In this document: piece after piece, positions 48,254 through 58,093 of the stretch
How positions within the stretch are numbered: position 1 is the first letter of the stretch
Layout of the letters: each line of letters starts with the position of its first letter
Origin: Methylophaga sp. UBA2689
GTDB lineage: Bacteria; Pseudomonadota; Gammaproteobacteria; Nitrosococcales; Methylophagaceae
Length of the DNA stretch: 62,306 bases
Assembly: GCA_002354555.1 (NCBI GenBank)
Contig: DELT01000094.1
Coordinates: 1-62,306, forward strand
Direction of reading: 5' to 3'
Notes under the pieces: model-generated
Seen by the model: the letters and a program-made list of their open reading frames with translations, nothing else
Told to the model about the DNA's origin: nothing
Database searches by the model: none
Made by a program: the position numbers and the translations under genes

Positions 48254-49153
48254 TTAAGGTAATTTCAGATCATCACTCAGAAAAGCTTGACCCTTTGATG
48301 ACTTTAAAAAGTTCTCAATTTTTTTCCTTAGATGGTCATGGTCATCCAACTCTAATGATCGGTATATTTTATCTGCAATGGTGACGATCTTATCGTTAGT
48401 TACTCTTTTTTTCTCTATCGCAGCCTCTTGTGCCAATTCAGTAACACTTTTATCTGGATTTTCGCTTTTAAACTTTTTGAAAAATTGAAAGTTGTGAGGC
48501 TCAATCCATAGTACATGACCATTCATTACGTTTTCAATGTGGGAAACAAATTCTTCCCTTTTAGAAAATTGATCTGAGTAATCTTCTGTTCCTACTCGAG
48601 AGTATAAATTTCCAACCAGCCAGCCGAGTTTTGACTGAAAATTACTTTCTAATTGTATTTTCTTTGCTTTTAAACACTTTTCATAATGCTCATGAGCCCT
48701 TATTGTTATAGCGAGGCTGAGAAAAGTGCAAGAATCATTGTTTAAACCTTTCTCTGGACATGCCTTGAGAAAAAAATGTTTCTTATCGTTGTTATTAAAT
48801 AGTGACTCTAAAAATGACTGAACCCTTGGCTTCTCTTTACCATTACAGATAAAACTATCACCATTTGATATAGCTTTTTGAGGCCCTACATCCTCACTCA
48901 AAAGCCTGTAAATTACCAAGTCTAAGCGTCTAACCGCCGCAATAGTAATGTATCGTGAGGAGCAAGTCTTTTCTTTACCTCTGCGGACTAAATCACAACT
49001 TTGTGTAAGCACCTGAAAATGTGTATAGCCATCATTGCCATAATGCGGATGGTAGGCGTTGATAACCTCCATTAATTCATCTGTCTTATCAAGGATATCT
49101 CCTTGTTGCAAAGCAGATAAATTCGGCTTTTCTTCATAGGTAAAATGCGTCAT
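48254..49153 (-). CDS. Uncharacterised island protein (299 residues)
   Basis: Not recognised as a named family. It is soluble, with LSALQQGDILDKTDELMEVI near the start, FQVLTQSCDLVRR and SSRYITIAAVRRLDLVIYRL early in a mixed alpha/beta domain, LGWLVGNLYSRVGTEDYS in the middle and a helical Lys-rich C-terminus. Two conserved-looking cysteines sit in QSCDLV and KTCSSR. It is the third gene of a reversed operon, 19 bp after a small gene, in the cargo position of the island. A defence role is only suggested by position. Confidence 0.6.
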   Translation of the reverse strand: MTHFTYEEKPNLSALQQGDILDKTDELMEVINAYHPHYGNDGYTHFQVLTQSCDLVRRGKEKTCSSRYITIAAVRRLDLVIYRLLSEDVGPQKAISNGDSFICNGKEKPRVQSFLESLFNNNDKKHFFLKACPEKGLNNDSCTFLSLAITIRAHEHYEKCLKAKKIQLESNFQSKLGWLVGNLYSRVGTEDYSDQFSKREEFVSHIENVMNGHVLWIEPHNFQFFKKFKSENPDKSVTELAQEAAIEKKRVTNDKIVTIADKIYRSLELDDHDHLRKKIENFLKSSKGQAFLSDDLKLP

Positions 49154-49172
49154 GTCAGTGACTGTATATATT

Positions 49173-49388
49173 TTAAAGTCCTGCTTTTCTCAAAAATGCA
49201 TTCAAATTTTGTAGATTTTTCTCTTTTCTAGTCTGGTTATTTGAAAACTTAGTAGTCATAGAAGTACTGTATGCAGTCACAATTTTATCCTTTTTCACTT
49301 CCGTTCCAGTACTAGCTTGGACATTGTAATAACTGTGAGTGTAATCAGTTTTAGATACGTCGCTTGTTGTTGAAGCTGAATCCTTCAT
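49173..49388 (-). CDS. Small Ser/Thr-rich island protein
   Basis: A 71-residue product (MKDSASTTSDVSKTDYTHSY at the start), rich in Ser, Thr, Asn and Lys, without membrane segments or cysteines, and ending in a basic helix (RKEKNLQNLNAFLRKAG). The ATG at 49388 is seven bases after GGAG, so the longer frame reaching 49418 is not used. It lies between the two larger genes of the operon; disordered partner or antitoxin-like roles are possible but unproved. Confidence 0.6.
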   Translation of the reverse strand: MKDSASTTSDVSKTDYTHSYYNVQASTGTEVKKDKIVTAYSTSMTTKFSNNQTRKEKNLQNLNAFLRKAGL

Positions 49389-49414
49389 AATTATTCTCCT
49401 GACGAACGAGTCAA

Positions 49415-50053
49415 TCAATTAGTTTGCTCTATAGTAATACCGTAAACAGTTTCTAGAAGCTCTAATGTCTCATTAAAACAATTTTCTACCGCACCAGTTT
49501 CGAGAATTTCTCTGCATTCCTCAGTGGAAGCTATATTAAAGTGAAAATTAATTTTTATAGATACATTTCCGTTTGCTTCTGAGAGAGTTAAATTAATAAT
49601 ATAGTTCTGCCCCTCCTTAACAATATTACGAGATATTGATGTTCCCTTCGGGACGTAGTTATCAATAAGTGAGTTTTCATCACTCAACTCAAAAAGATTT
49701 GTCAACTCTGTAGATAAGTTACTCTCTAAAAAACCAAAGTTGATACCAAAGCCTGAGACTGGTGTATGAGGAAGAATATTAAAGAGCGTAACCAAGATGC
49801 TTTGACAGAATTCTAAATTATCTTTACTGGGCACAATAGGAATTAAATCCATTTTTTTTCTGCCAGGAAAAATGCTTATTTCCTTAAATGATATTTTCCT
49901 TGGTGCAGTAGCGTCATCCAGGGGGAAAGCAATCTCTATCTCTTCCCCTTCTTCGATATTTACCAAAAATTTCTTAATCCACTCAGGACTAAATATCGAT
50001 GGGTTCCATGCACCCAAGACTACGATCGAATATTCATTATTAATGGGCTGCAT
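49415..50053 (-). CDS. Uncharacterised island protein (212 residues)
   Basis: First gene of the reversed three-gene operon, not recognised. Soluble, acidic and beta-rich: YSIVVLGAWNPSIFSPEWI at the N-terminus, FPLDDATAPRKISFKEISIF, then VSGFGINFGFLESNLS and a strand pattern NYIINLTLSEANGNVSIKINFHF, followed by a helical end. No catalytic motif or signal peptide. It starts about 140 bp from the island's right end, where its promoter must lie. Confidence 0.6.
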   Translation of the reverse strand: MQPINNEYSIVVLGAWNPSIFSPEWIKKFLVNIEEGEEIEIAFPLDDATAPRKISFKEISIFPGRKKMDLIPIVPSKDNLEFCQSILVTLFNILPHTPVSGFGINFGFLESNLSTELTNLFELSDENSLIDNYVPKGTSISRNIVKEGQNYIINLTLSEANGNVSIKINFHFNIASTEECREILETGAVENCFNETLELLETVYGITIEQTN

Positions 50054-50133
50054 TTAATACATATCCATATTTTTATACATTAGTGAGAATAGCCTAGCTA
50101 ATAATATTCTTCAAACTACTTATTTTATTAAAT

Positions 50134-50153
50134 AGTAGCACATAAGTAGCACA
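50134..50153 (+). repeat. Possible integrase arm site, right copy
   Basis: AGTAGCACATAAGTAGCACA; differs from the copy before the integrase gene at one base. Lies 43 bp inside attR, in the same orientation as the left copy. Confidence 0.65.
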
Positions 50154-50154
50154 T

Positions 50155-50192
50155 AAAAATAAAGCCCTAGCAATTATTCCGCTAAGGCTTTG
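50155..50192 (-). terminator. Terminator of the tRNA supplied by the island
   Basis: Stem AAAGCC(C)TAGC with GCTA(A)GGCTTT around a 9-nt loop; A-rich sequence beyond it gives the U tract on the minus strand. It belongs to the island side of attR and replaces the original terminator now found beside attL. Confidence 0.7.
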
Positions 50193-50195
50193 ATT

Positions 50196-50276
<81 letters not shown>

Positions 50277-50286
50277 GATTTTGTAA

Positions 50287-52125
50287 TCAGCTGTCTGAGT
50301 CGAGGAAGCTTCTCAGTTGATCCGAGCGTGATGGGTGACGCAACTTACGTAACGCCTTGGCTTCGATCTGACGAATACGCTCACGGGTAACATCAAATTG
50401 TTTACCGACTTCTTCCAGTGTGTGGTCAGTATTCATATCAATACCAAATCGCATACGCAGTACTTTGGCTTCTCGCTCGGTCAGGCCGTTCAGAACGCCC
50501 TGAGTGGCTTCTCTGAGGCCTTCGATGATAGCGGAGTCTGCTGGTGACATTACGTTGATATCTTCAACGAAATCGCCCAGATGTGAATCTTCATCATCAC
50601 CGATCGGTGTTTCCATCGAAATAGGTTCTTTGGAAATCTTCAGTACTTTACGTACTTTGTCTTCCGGCATTTCTACGCGTTCTGCCAATTCATCCGGAGT
50701 CGGTTCACGCCCCATCTCCTGAAGCATTTGACGGGCAACACGATTGAGTTTGTTGATGGTTTCAATCATATGTACCGGAATACGAATGGTACGTGCCTGG
50801 TCAGCAATAGAACGGGTAATTGCCTGACGAATCCACCATGTTGCATAGGTAGAGAATTTGTAGCCACGTTGATATTCGAATTTATCAACCGCTTTCATCA
50901 GACCTATGTTGCCTTCCTGAATCAGATCCAGGAACTGCAAACCACGGTTGGTGTATTTTTTGGCAATTGAGATAACCAGACGCAAGTTGGCTTCGACCAT
51001 TTCTTTCTTGGCACGACGCGCTTTGGCTTCAGCAATCGACATTTGACGGCTGATTTCTTTAATCTCGGAAATATCCAGTCCACGATCTTCTGCAATTTCG
51101 GCTAATTTGCTTTGTGCGGCCAGAATGTCATCAAGATTTTTCTTGATGGTGGATGAATAATGTTTTTTAGCGCGAATGAATTTATCTGACCACTCAAGAT
51201 TACTTTCATTACCCTGGAATGCATCGATAAAGTCGCGGCGATTCATACCCGCCTGCTCTACAACGATGTCCATAATGATTTTTTCTTGTTTACGCACTTC
51301 GGCGATGGTTTCTGCCATCAAGCCATTTAAATAAAGCAGCGTTTTTGGTGTCAGTTTGAATTCCATAAACAGGTTACTGGCCTGTTCACGAGATTCGATC
51401 ATGGCATCACCTTCGGTGGCCAGAACGGTTTTGTATGCTTCTTTCAATGCGGTAAAGCGAGCGCGGGCTTCTTCTGGATCAATTTCTCCAGAATCATCTT
51501 CATCATCGCTTACGCCATCAACATCATCGTCATCATCGCCGTCGCTATCAGAATCATCAGAGTCAGAGCTACTGGTAACATCATCATCGTCATCATCACT
51601 GGCGACCAGCTCTTCAGGCGCGACAAAGCCACGAATCAGTTCATTCAGGCGCATTTCGCCAGCTTCAACCGCATCGTAAAATTCAAGGAATGACGAAATA
51701 ACCGGTGGGTAAGTTGACAGCATTAGCAGACTTTCACGGAGGCCTGCTTCGATGCGTTTAGCGATAACGATCTCGCCTTCGCGAGTCAATAATTCAACAG
51801 AGCCCATCTCGCGCATGTACATGCGCACAGGATCGGTAGTACGACCAAACTCACCATCGGAACTTGCCAGGACAGCAGCAGCTTCTTCATCAGAGACTTC
51901 GTCATTTGATGATACAGCTTCGGCGAGACGTTCCATCTCATCGGTATCCATGCCATCTTCATGGACCATGATACCCAGGTCGCTGAACATACTAACGATG
52001 TCTTCGACCTGATCCGCATCGACCAAATCTTCCGGAAGGTGGTCATTGATCTCGCCGTAGGTGAGATAACCGCGCTCCTTTCCAAGGGCGATAAGTTCTT
52101 TAACGCGTGATTGCTGATCTTTCAT
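50287..52125 (-). CDS. rpoD: RNA polymerase primary sigma factor RpoD
   Basis: A 612-residue sigma-70. Region 1.1 starts with [21 protein letters not shown]; regions 1.2-2 include [56 protein letters not shown] and [16 protein letters not shown]; region 4 ends with [26 protein letters not shown]. The non-conserved region between 1.2 and 2.1 carries an unusually long Asp/Ser run (about residues 176-218). It is the last gene of the rpsU-yqeY-dnaG-rpoD macromolecular synthesis operon. Confidence 0.98.
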   Translation of the reverse strand: MKDQQSRVKELIALGKERGYLTYGEINDHLPEDLVDADQVEDIVSMFSDLGIMVHEDGMDTDEMERLAEAVSSNDEVSDEEAAAVLASSDGEFGRTTDPVRMYMREMGSVELLTREGEIVIAKRIEAGLRESLLMLSTYPPVISSFLEFYDAVEAGEMRLNELIRGFVAPEELVASDDDDDDVTSSSDSDDSDSDGDDDDDVDGVSDDEDDSGEIDPEEARARFTALKEAYKTVLATEGDAMIESREQASNLFMEFKLTPKTLLYLNGLMAETIAEVRKQEKIIMDIVVEQAGMNRRDFIDAFQGNESNLEWSDKFIRAKKHYSSTIKKNLDDILAAQSKLAEIAEDRGLDISEIKEISRQMSIAEAKARRAKKEMVEANLRLVISIAKKYTNRGLQFLDLIQEGNIGLMKAVDKFEYQRGYKFSTYATWWIRQAITRSIADQARTIRIPVHMIETINKLNRVARQMLQEMGREPTPDELAERVEMPEDKVRKVLKISKEPISMETPIGDDEDSHLGDFVEDINVMSPADSAIIEGLREATQGVLNGLTEREAKVLRMRFGIDMNTDHTLEEVGKQFDVTRERIRQIEAKALRKLRHPSRSDQLRSFLDSDS

Positions 52126-52221
52126 TCGGCCTCTTTATGCATGGTGACGCTGATTTTTGGCGGTAACACTATATTATAGTGAAAGCACTTCGTTATTGCA
52201 TCATTTTTGATTACAAAACAC

Positions 52222-53946
52222 CTACTTATAGGAATTAATTTCAATTCTTTCAGACTCAGTTAAATTGCTGAGTCCTTTATTTATCAAATAAGTATAGCGT
52301 TCATCTCTTGCTTGTTTGTTTAGACGACTTACAATTCCGATGAGTTCATGCTCCAGCTGTTCTGGCGACAAATTCAACGGTTGCATTGCGAGTTTTTCCA
52401 TATAGGGAGCTTGTTGAGTATCTCGCCAACGCTCTAAAAGCTGTGCGGTTTTAAGATGGGGATGCTCACGCATGGTTTCAAGTAGCTGAATTAAAATCGC
52501 CAAACCTGGCATATCCAGCTGATGCAAATTACCTGTATCCGGAACAGCCTCATACAATTGTGGATGCTGTAACACAATCATCACCGCCATGCGCACGGGC
52601 GTCATATTGGCCATTGCATTTTGCTTGGCGTTTTTTGCTGGAGGTGGTGGCGCAGGTTTTTCAAGATGTTTGTTTAACGTGGCAATATTGGTTTTAGCAT
52701 GATCTGCCAGCTGCTGCTCCAACATATCGCGATACAAGCCTGCAGGGATATGTCTTAGATAGGGTTTGGCAATTTCAACCAGCCTGGCGCGGCCATCCAT
52801 CGATTGACTGTCTACCCGGGAAAGTAATGTCGCAAAGAAAAAATCCGAATAGCTTTGCGCCTGACTGACTAACTGATGAAATGTAGCAGCCCCCTGCTCC
52901 CTTACCATGGTGTCGGGATCCTGACCTTCCGGCAGAAACATAAATTTCAGTTCAAAATTACCACCGAGTATCGGCATCGCATTTTCTGCGGCTCGCCATG
53001 CAGCTTCTTTTCCTGCACGGTCACCATCAAAACAAAAAATAATTTCCGGTGCGCTGCGAATCAACTGACGTAAGTGTTCTGAAGTTGTCGCCGTACCTAA
53101 CGTTGCCACTGCATTGTTAATCCCAAACTGAGCCAGCGCAATGACATCCATATAACCTTCCACAATCAGGATGCGTTCCAGTCGACGATTGGCTTTACGA
53201 GCTTGATATAGACCGTAAAGCTCCTGCCCCTTGTGAAAAATAGGGGTTTCAGGAGAGTTCAGGTATTTTGGCGTGCCGTCGGCATCAATAACACGACCAC
53301 CGAAAGCGATAACGCGGCCCCGACGATCACGAATGGGGAACATTAATCGATCACGAAAACGATCGTAGGTTCGACCTTTATCGTTTTTAATCAACATCCC
53401 CGCTTCAAACAATTGATCCTGACTTTGCTGATTGTTGCCAAAAGTACGTAATACATTGTCCCAACCATCCGGCGCCATACCAATATCAAAAGCAGCTACG
53501 GTTTCAGCGCTAAGACCTCGCTGTTGGATATAATCCTGAAAAGCCTGGCGCTGCGGATGGTTTTGCAACTGATGTACGTAGTAGCGACTGACTTTATCCA
53601 TCAGGTCGTAAAGGTTTTGTCTGGCGGGGGTGAGTGCAGCTTGTTGCGTGACTGGCACCTGCATACCGACTGTGTCCGCAAGCTCCTGAATTGATTCAGG
53701 AAAGCTGAGCTGGTCGTATTCCATCAGAAAACCGATCGCCGTGCCGTGCGCACCACAGCCAAAACAGTGATAAAACTGTTTATCAGGACTGACAGTAAAT
53801 GAGGGAGTTTTTTCGTTGTGGAAAGGGCAACAGGCGTGCAGGTTTTTACCGGCTTTTTTCAGCGGTACACGCGCATCAATAATATCAACGATATCGACTC
53901 GTGAGAGCAATTCGTCAATGAACTGTGGAGGGATTTGTCCGGCCAT
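52222..53946 (-). CDS. dnaG: DNA primase DnaG
   Basis: A 574-residue primase that makes RNA primers for replication. The N-terminal zinc-binding domain has CCPFHNEKTPSFTVS and FYHCFGCGAHG (Cys, His, Cys, Cys). The TOPRIM domain shows ILIVEGYMDVIALAQFGI and IIFCFDGDRAGKEAAWRA. A short C-terminal helicase-binding domain follows a Pro-rich linker. Second to last in the operon, 97 bp before rpoD; the gap may hold a minor internal promoter. Confidence 0.97.
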   Translation of the reverse strand: MAGQIPPQFIDELLSRVDIVDIIDARVPLKKAGKNLHACCPFHNEKTPSFTVSPDKQFYHCFGCGAHGTAIGFLMEYDQLSFPESIQELADTVGMQVPVTQQAALTPARQNLYDLMDKVSRYYVHQLQNHPQRQAFQDYIQQRGLSAETVAAFDIGMAPDGWDNVLRTFGNNQQSQDQLFEAGMLIKNDKGRTYDRFRDRLMFPIRDRRGRVIAFGGRVIDADGTPKYLNSPETPIFHKGQELYGLYQARKANRRLERILIVEGYMDVIALAQFGINNAVATLGTATTSEHLRQLIRSAPEIIFCFDGDRAGKEAAWRAAENAMPILGGNFELKFMFLPEGQDPDTMVREQGAATFHQLVSQAQSYSDFFFATLLSRVDSQSMDGRARLVEIAKPYLRHIPAGLYRDMLEQQLADHAKTNIATLNKHLEKPAPPPPAKNAKQNAMANMTPVRMAVMIVLQHPQLYEAVPDTGNLHQLDMPGLAILIQLLETMREHPHLKTAQLLERWRDTQQAPYMEKLAMQPLNLSPEQLEHELIGIVSRLNKQARDERYTYLINKGLSNLTESERIEINSYK

Positions 53947-54014
53947 AAATCAATTATGGCCGAAGTCTGTCTTGAATGTTAACCACGTCTGAAAAAAGAC
54001 CTGGCATTGCTGGC

Positions 54015-54476
54015 TTAAGAACTGAGCGCGGCCTTAACCTGGCTGCTCACTGCGCCCATATCAGCGCGCCCCTGAACTTTCGGACGCAACACATTCATCA
54101 CCGCACCCATATCTTTCTGGGTACTAGCGCCTGTCTGTTGAATTGCATCAGCAATAGCTGCCTGCAATTCTGCTTCGCTCAAGGCTGTTGGCAGGAATTC
54201 TTCAATAATCGCCAATTCAGCTTTTTCGATAACGGCTAAGTCATCACGGCCAGCTTGCTCAAACTGCGATAAGGCATCTTTGCGTTGCTTAGTCATTTTA
54301 GTCAGCACAACGACAATGTCATCATCTGACATATCCTGGCGATTATCGACTTCAACTTGCTTGATGGCAGCGGTAATTTGTCGCAATGTGCCAAGACGAT
54401 CTTTGTCTTTGGCGCGCATTGCGTCTTTTACGCTATCTTGAATTCGAGCTTTGAGTGGACTGGCTTCTTGAGGCAT
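54015..54476 (-). CDS. GatB/YqeY-domain protein
   Basis: A 153-residue YqeY-like protein with the tRNA-binding-like helical domain of the GatB C-terminus: KDAMRAKDKDRLGTLRQITAAIKQ, KMTKQRKDALSQFEQAGRDDLA and MGAVMNVLRPKVQGRADMGAVS. Its function is not established; it is widely inserted between rpsU and dnaG in gammaproteobacteria, as here. Confidence 0.93.
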   Translation of the reverse strand: MPQEASPLKARIQDSVKDAMRAKDKDRLGTLRQITAAIKQVEVDNRQDMSDDDIVVVLTKMTKQRKDALSQFEQAGRDDLAVIEKAELAIIEEFLPTALSEAELQAAIADAIQQTGASTQKDMGAVMNVLRPKVQGRADMGAVSSQVKAALSS

Positions 54477-54499
54477 TAGAATAAGATTCTAATCAGCAA

Positions 54500-54715
54500 T
54501 TAGTACATGCGAACGCGGCTAGCGTTTTCACGTGACAGTTTCTTCTGGTGACGCTTAACAGCTGCTGCTGCAGCACGTTTGCGAACAGTTGTTGGTTTTT
54601 CATAAGCTTCGCGAGCGCGAGCTTCTGCAACCGTACCTGCTTTTTCACAAGCACGTTTGAAACGACGTAAAGCTACGTCAAATGGTTCGTTTTCTTTAAC
54701 CTTAACAGATGGCAT
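54500..54715 (-). CDS. rpsU: 30S ribosomal protein S21
   Basis: A 71-residue basic protein matching S21 throughout: [39 protein letters not shown] and [18 protein letters not shown]. First gene of the macromolecular synthesis operon; it diverges from tsaD. Confidence 0.98.
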   Translation of the reverse strand: MPSVKVKENEPFDVALRRFKRACEKAGTVAEARAREAYEKPTTVRKRAAAAAVKRHQKKLSRENASRVRMY

Positions 54716-54867
54716 TCAATACATTCCTAAACAGACAATGACGGAAAAGCCCTTAATTGTACGAGATCTATTTCGGAAAGAAAATACTAAATGCTAATTA
54801 GTTGGATGAGACCACCCCCGGCAAGGCATAATAATCGGCATTTATTTAATGCAGTCAGAATAAATTT

Positions 54868-55884
54868 ATGCGTGTTTTAGGAATTGAATCATCTTGCGAT
54901 GAAACCGGTATTGCGCTCTATGATACTGAAAAGGGGCTGTTGGCTCACGCACTTTTCAGTCAGATAGAAATGCATGCCGAATATGGCGGTGTGGTGCCGG
55001 AACTGGCTTCCCGCGATCATATTCAGAAAACATTGCCCTTGATGCAACAGGTTTTGGATGAAGCGGGTCTGCAGCGTAAAGATATAGATGCGGTGGCTTA
55101 TACAGCGGGTCCAGGTCTGGTGGGTGCTTTACTGGTGGGCGCCGCAATTGGTCGCAGTCTGGCCTGGGCGTTAAATATTCCAGCTTTGCCAATCAATCAT
55201 ATGGAAGGGCACCTTTTATCGCCATTACTGGAAGCCAATCCACCGGCATTTCCATTTGTATCTTTATTGATTTCCGGCGGCCATACCCTGCTGGTTGATG
55301 TTAAAGGCGTGGGTGAATATGAATTAATGGGCGAATCCATTGATGATGCGGTGGGTGAAGCATTTGATAAAACCGCCAAAATGTTGGGGCTGGGTTATCC
55401 GGGTGGCCCGGCCTTAGCGGCTTTAGCAGAAAAAGGCCAAGAGGGCGCCCATATCTTTCCCAGACCGATGACCAATCGTCCGGGTTTGGATTTCAGTTTC
55501 AGTGGTTTGAAAACCTTTGCTTTAAACACCTGGCATAACAGTGATCAGAGTGAACAGGCCAAAGCCGATATTGCGCTGGCATTTCAAACAGCGGCGGTGG
55601 AAACCCTGGTGATTAAATGTCGCCGGGCATTAAAACAAAGTGGTCATAAACGTTTGGTCGTGGCCGGTGGCGTCAGTGCCAATAAATCTTTGCGCGCGGC
55701 TTTAGATGCATTACCGAAAGTGCAGGTTTATTACCCGCAATTACAATTCTGTAGCGATAACGGAGCGATGATTGCGTTTGCCGGAGCGATGCGTCACCAG
55801 GCCATGGTTGCTGAAACTGAAGCAACATTTAATGTGCGTTCGCGTTGGCCATTAGATGAGCTAACGCCGCCAGCTTCAACCTGA
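54868..55884 (+). CDS. tsaD: tRNA N6-adenosine threonylcarbamoyltransferase TsaD
   Basis: A 338-residue ASKHA-fold enzyme that makes the t6A modification on ANN-decoding tRNAs with TsaB and TsaE. Motifs: [51 protein letters not shown] with the two metal His, [25 protein letters not shown] and [13 protein letters not shown], with the metal Asp in [13 protein letters not shown]. It diverges from rpsU, a conserved gammaproteobacterial arrangement. Confidence 0.97.
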   Translation: MRVLGIESSCDETGIALYDTEKGLLAHALFSQIEMHAEYGGVVPELASRDHIQKTLPLMQQVLDEAGLQRKDIDAVAYTAGPGLVGALLVGAAIGRSLAWALNIPALPINHMEGHLLSPLLEANPPAFPFVSLLISGGHTLLVDVKGVGEYELMGESIDDAVGEAFDKTAKMLGLGYPGGPALAALAEKGQEGAHIFPRPMTNRPGLDFSFSGLKTFALNTWHNSDQSEQAKADIALAFQTAAVETLVIKCRRALKQSGHKRLVVAGGVSANKSLRAALDALPKVQVYYPQLQFCSDNGAMIAFAGAMRHQAMVAETEATFNVRSRWPLDELTPPAST

Positions 55885-56472
55885 CTTCTTCTCTTCACCG
55901 GCCAGCAACCGCTGGATATTGCTACGATGCCGCCACAGCAAAAGCAGGGCAATTAACAGAATAACCGCACGTGCAAACACTGTATCAATAAGCCATAAGC
56001 TATAAACCGGTGTCATTGCCGCAGCGGTAATGGCAGATAAAGACGAAATCCGGGTAATGGCAAAAACCACCATCCAAGTCAGTAACGCCGCTCCAGCCAA
56101 CGCAGGTGACAGCGCCAGAAACGCGCCCAAAGCCGTTGCCACACCTTTGCCACCTTTAAACTGGAAAAACACAGGGTATAAGTGCCCAAGAAATGCAAAG
56201 AAAGCAATTAAAGCCAGGATATCGATATCAAAGCCTAGTATTCGTCCGATTAATACCGGGATGACGCCTTTTAGCACATCGATGAGCAAGACCAGTGCCG
56301 CCAGCTTTTTGCTACCCATCCGCAATACATTGGTCGCGCCGGGATTTCCTGAGCCCTGAGTCCTTGGATCCGGTAAACCTGAGACCTTGCAAAGCATGAC
56401 AGCGCTCGATAATGAGCCTATAAGGTAGGCGCCGAGCAATGCAAGCAGCGCGATGGCAGTTAATTCAGGCAT
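55876..56472 (-). CDS. plsY: Glycerol-3-phosphate acyltransferase PlsY
   Basis: A 198-residue membrane enzyme that acylates glycerol-3-phosphate from acyl-phosphate. About five helices with the three conserved motifs: [31 protein letters not shown] (phosphate and glycerol binding), and [23 protein letters not shown]. Overlaps the convergent tsaD gene end by nine bases and diverges from folB. Confidence 0.96.
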   Translation of the reverse strand: MPELTAIALLALLGAYLIGSLSSAVMLCKVSGLPDPRTQGSGNPGATNVLRMGSKKLAALVLLIDVLKGVIPVLIGRILGFDIDILALIAFFAFLGHLYPVFFQFKGGKGVATALGAFLALSPALAGAALLTWMVVFAITRISSLSAITAAAMTPVYSLWLIDTVFARAVILLIALLLLWRHRSNIQRLLAGEEKKSG

Positions 56473-56548
56473 GTTATGATGCGACCTTTGAAAATGTAGC
56501 GGTATTATTCAGTACCATTACCACTTTTGCCAACATTGAAGCGACATC

Positions 56549-56902
56549 ATGGATAAAATTTTTCTAAATGATTTGAAAATTGACACGATTATCGGCATCT
56601 ATGATTGGGAGCGCGAAACACTACAGACATTGCGCTTTGATTTTGAAATGGATTGGGATATCCGCAAAGCCGCTGCATCGGATGATATAACCAATACATT
56701 GGATTATGGTGCGGTTGCCAATGTCGTTGTCGAGTTTGTCAGCAATAGTCAATATCTGTTAATTGAAAGCCTGGCTGAAGAGGTCGCGCAACTTTTACTC
56801 AAGACCTTTGACATTCCGCGGCTCAAACTCACCTTAACCAAACCTGTTCAATTGCATGGGGAAAACCAAGCACAAATTGTGATTGAGCGCTCCAGCAAAT
56901 GA
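56549..56902 (+). CDS. folB: Dihydroneopterin aldolase
   Basis: A 117-residue enzyme of folate synthesis, which cleaves 7,8-dihydroneopterin to 6-hydroxymethyl-dihydropterin and glycolaldehyde. The family start DKIFLNDLKIDTIIGIYDWERE and the motif LDYGAVANVVVEFVSNSQYLLIESLAEEVAQ are present, with the catalytic Glu and Tyr. It overlaps folK by four bases and acts directly before it in the pathway. Confidence 0.96.
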   Translation: MDKIFLNDLKIDTIIGIYDWERETLQTLRFDFEMDWDIRKAAASDDITNTLDYGAVANVVVEFVSNSQYLLIESLAEEVAQLLLKTFDIPRLKLTLTKPVQLHGENQAQIVIERSSK

Positions 56903-57426
56903 AACAGCGGCAAGGCTATCTGCTTGGTTTAGGCAGCAACATAAATCCTCAGCAAAATACCGAAAAAATGGTCATTGCGCTGCTGCAAGAGTTTAAAGAG
57001 CTAAAACTAAGTCGAGTATTAAAAATCCCGCCAGTGGGCATGAATAGTCATCGGGATTTCCTCAATACCATCGTCTTCGTTGAAACCGATTTGTCCCAGA
57101 TAGAATTAAAGCGCTTCTGCAATCAGATTGAAATTAGTTTAGGCCGGGATCGGGATGATCCGTTAAGCAAAACCAAAGATCGACCAGCCGATATCGATAT
57201 TCTGAAACAGCTGAGCTTGCCTGAAGAAGCTGATATCCCGGTCAGCAGTATTACTGATGAGTATTTTCTTTACCCCATTATTCGAGAGCTGCTCAGTTAT
57301 CTAACTGACACTGCAGAAGTCACGCCTCCTGCAGGGGTTTTGATAAAAACGTCTGACTTACGCTTTGGAGAGACGGCGACCACCATCTACTGGGATAGTC
57401 GCACCAGTAATAAAGGGGTTCTCTAG
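56899..57426 (+). CDS. folK: HPPK-family pyrophosphokinase (FolK)
   Basis: A 175-residue enzyme that transfers pyrophosphate from ATP to 6-hydroxymethyl-dihydropterin. Visible: YLLGLGSNINPQQN, PPVGMNSHRDFLNTIVFVET, and the ATP/metal motif, here DRPADIDIL in place of the usual RTLDLDIL. The last 23 codons lie antisense to the 3' end of folM, giving a 69-bp tail-to-tail overlap. The ATG overlaps the folB stop (ATGA). Confidence 0.88.
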   Translation: MKQRQGYLLGLGSNINPQQNTEKMVIALLQEFKELKLSRVLKIPPVGMNSHRDFLNTIVFVETDLSQIELKRFCNQIEISLGRDRDDPLSKTKDRPADIDILKQLSLPEEADIPVSSITDEYFLYPIIRELLSYLTDTAEVTPPAGVLIKTSDLRFGETATTIYWDSRTSNKGVL

Positions 57427-58077
57427 CAAGCTTTTTATGGCGAGATACACTGGCTCGGCACCACCTTCACGAGCAAGCGGGGTTTCAGACAACATCTTCT
57501 GTCTAGCTTCCTGTGTATGTGACTCTGTGAATAAAACGGGTCCCGGAGCCACTGAATTCACCTTTATCTGCGGAGCTAGTTTTTTTGCCGACACAAGCGT
57601 CAGGTTATGCAATCCCGCTTTGGTTGTGCCATAAATATCAAAGCGTGGGGTAGGGTTTTCAACATTGATATCGGTGATATGAATAATATCGGCCGGATCG
57701 TTACCCGGTCCCTTTAATAGCTTTGATAACGCCTGATTGATCAGAAACGGCGCTAACATATGTATGGTAAAAAAATGTTGATATTGCTCCGCAGCCTCAA
57801 CCAAATCATCTGCTGTCGGTATAAATGCTGAGGCATTATGCACAATGCCTCGATAAGCCGGACTGAATTGCTGCAGTTTGTCGATAAACCCCATAATGCT
57901 GGCAGTATCCTGCAAATCCGCCTGAATAGTCTGTATGCCTAATTGTTTTAGTTTTTGGACATCTTCCGTTTCAGTACGGTAATGTGCCAATACATCATAA
58001 CCATCCTGCTTTAGCCTGGAAGCGATATGAAATCCGACCCGCTTTCCGGCACCTGTTACTAAAATGGGATTATTCAC
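57358..58077 (-). CDS. folM: Dihydromonapterin reductase-like SDR (FolM)
   Basis: A 239-residue short-chain dehydrogenase. The cofactor loop TGAGKRVGFHIA carries Arg as in NADPH-using pteridine reductases; GIVHNASAFIP, the active-site YGTTKAGLHNLT, VNSVAPGPVLF and the C-terminal ITGATIPVDGGRRLS complete the fold. FolM reduces dihydromonapterin and has weak dihydrofolate reductase activity, so it fits beside folB and folK. Its conserved end is what folK overlaps. It diverges from the MidA-like gene with only 16 bp between starts. Confidence 0.87.
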   Translation of the reverse strand: MNNPILVTGAGKRVGFHIASRLKQDGYDVLAHYRTETEDVQKLKQLGIQTIQADLQDTASIMGFIDKLQQFSPAYRGIVHNASAFIPTADDLVEAAEQYQHFFTIHMLAPFLINQALSKLLKGPGNDPADIIHITDINVENPTPRFDIYGTTKAGLHNLTLVSAKKLAPQIKVNSVAPGPVLFTESHTQEARQKMLSETPLAREGGAEPVYLAIKSLLENPFITGATIPVDGGRRLSKA

Positions 58078-58093
58078 TGAAATTACCGACTAA

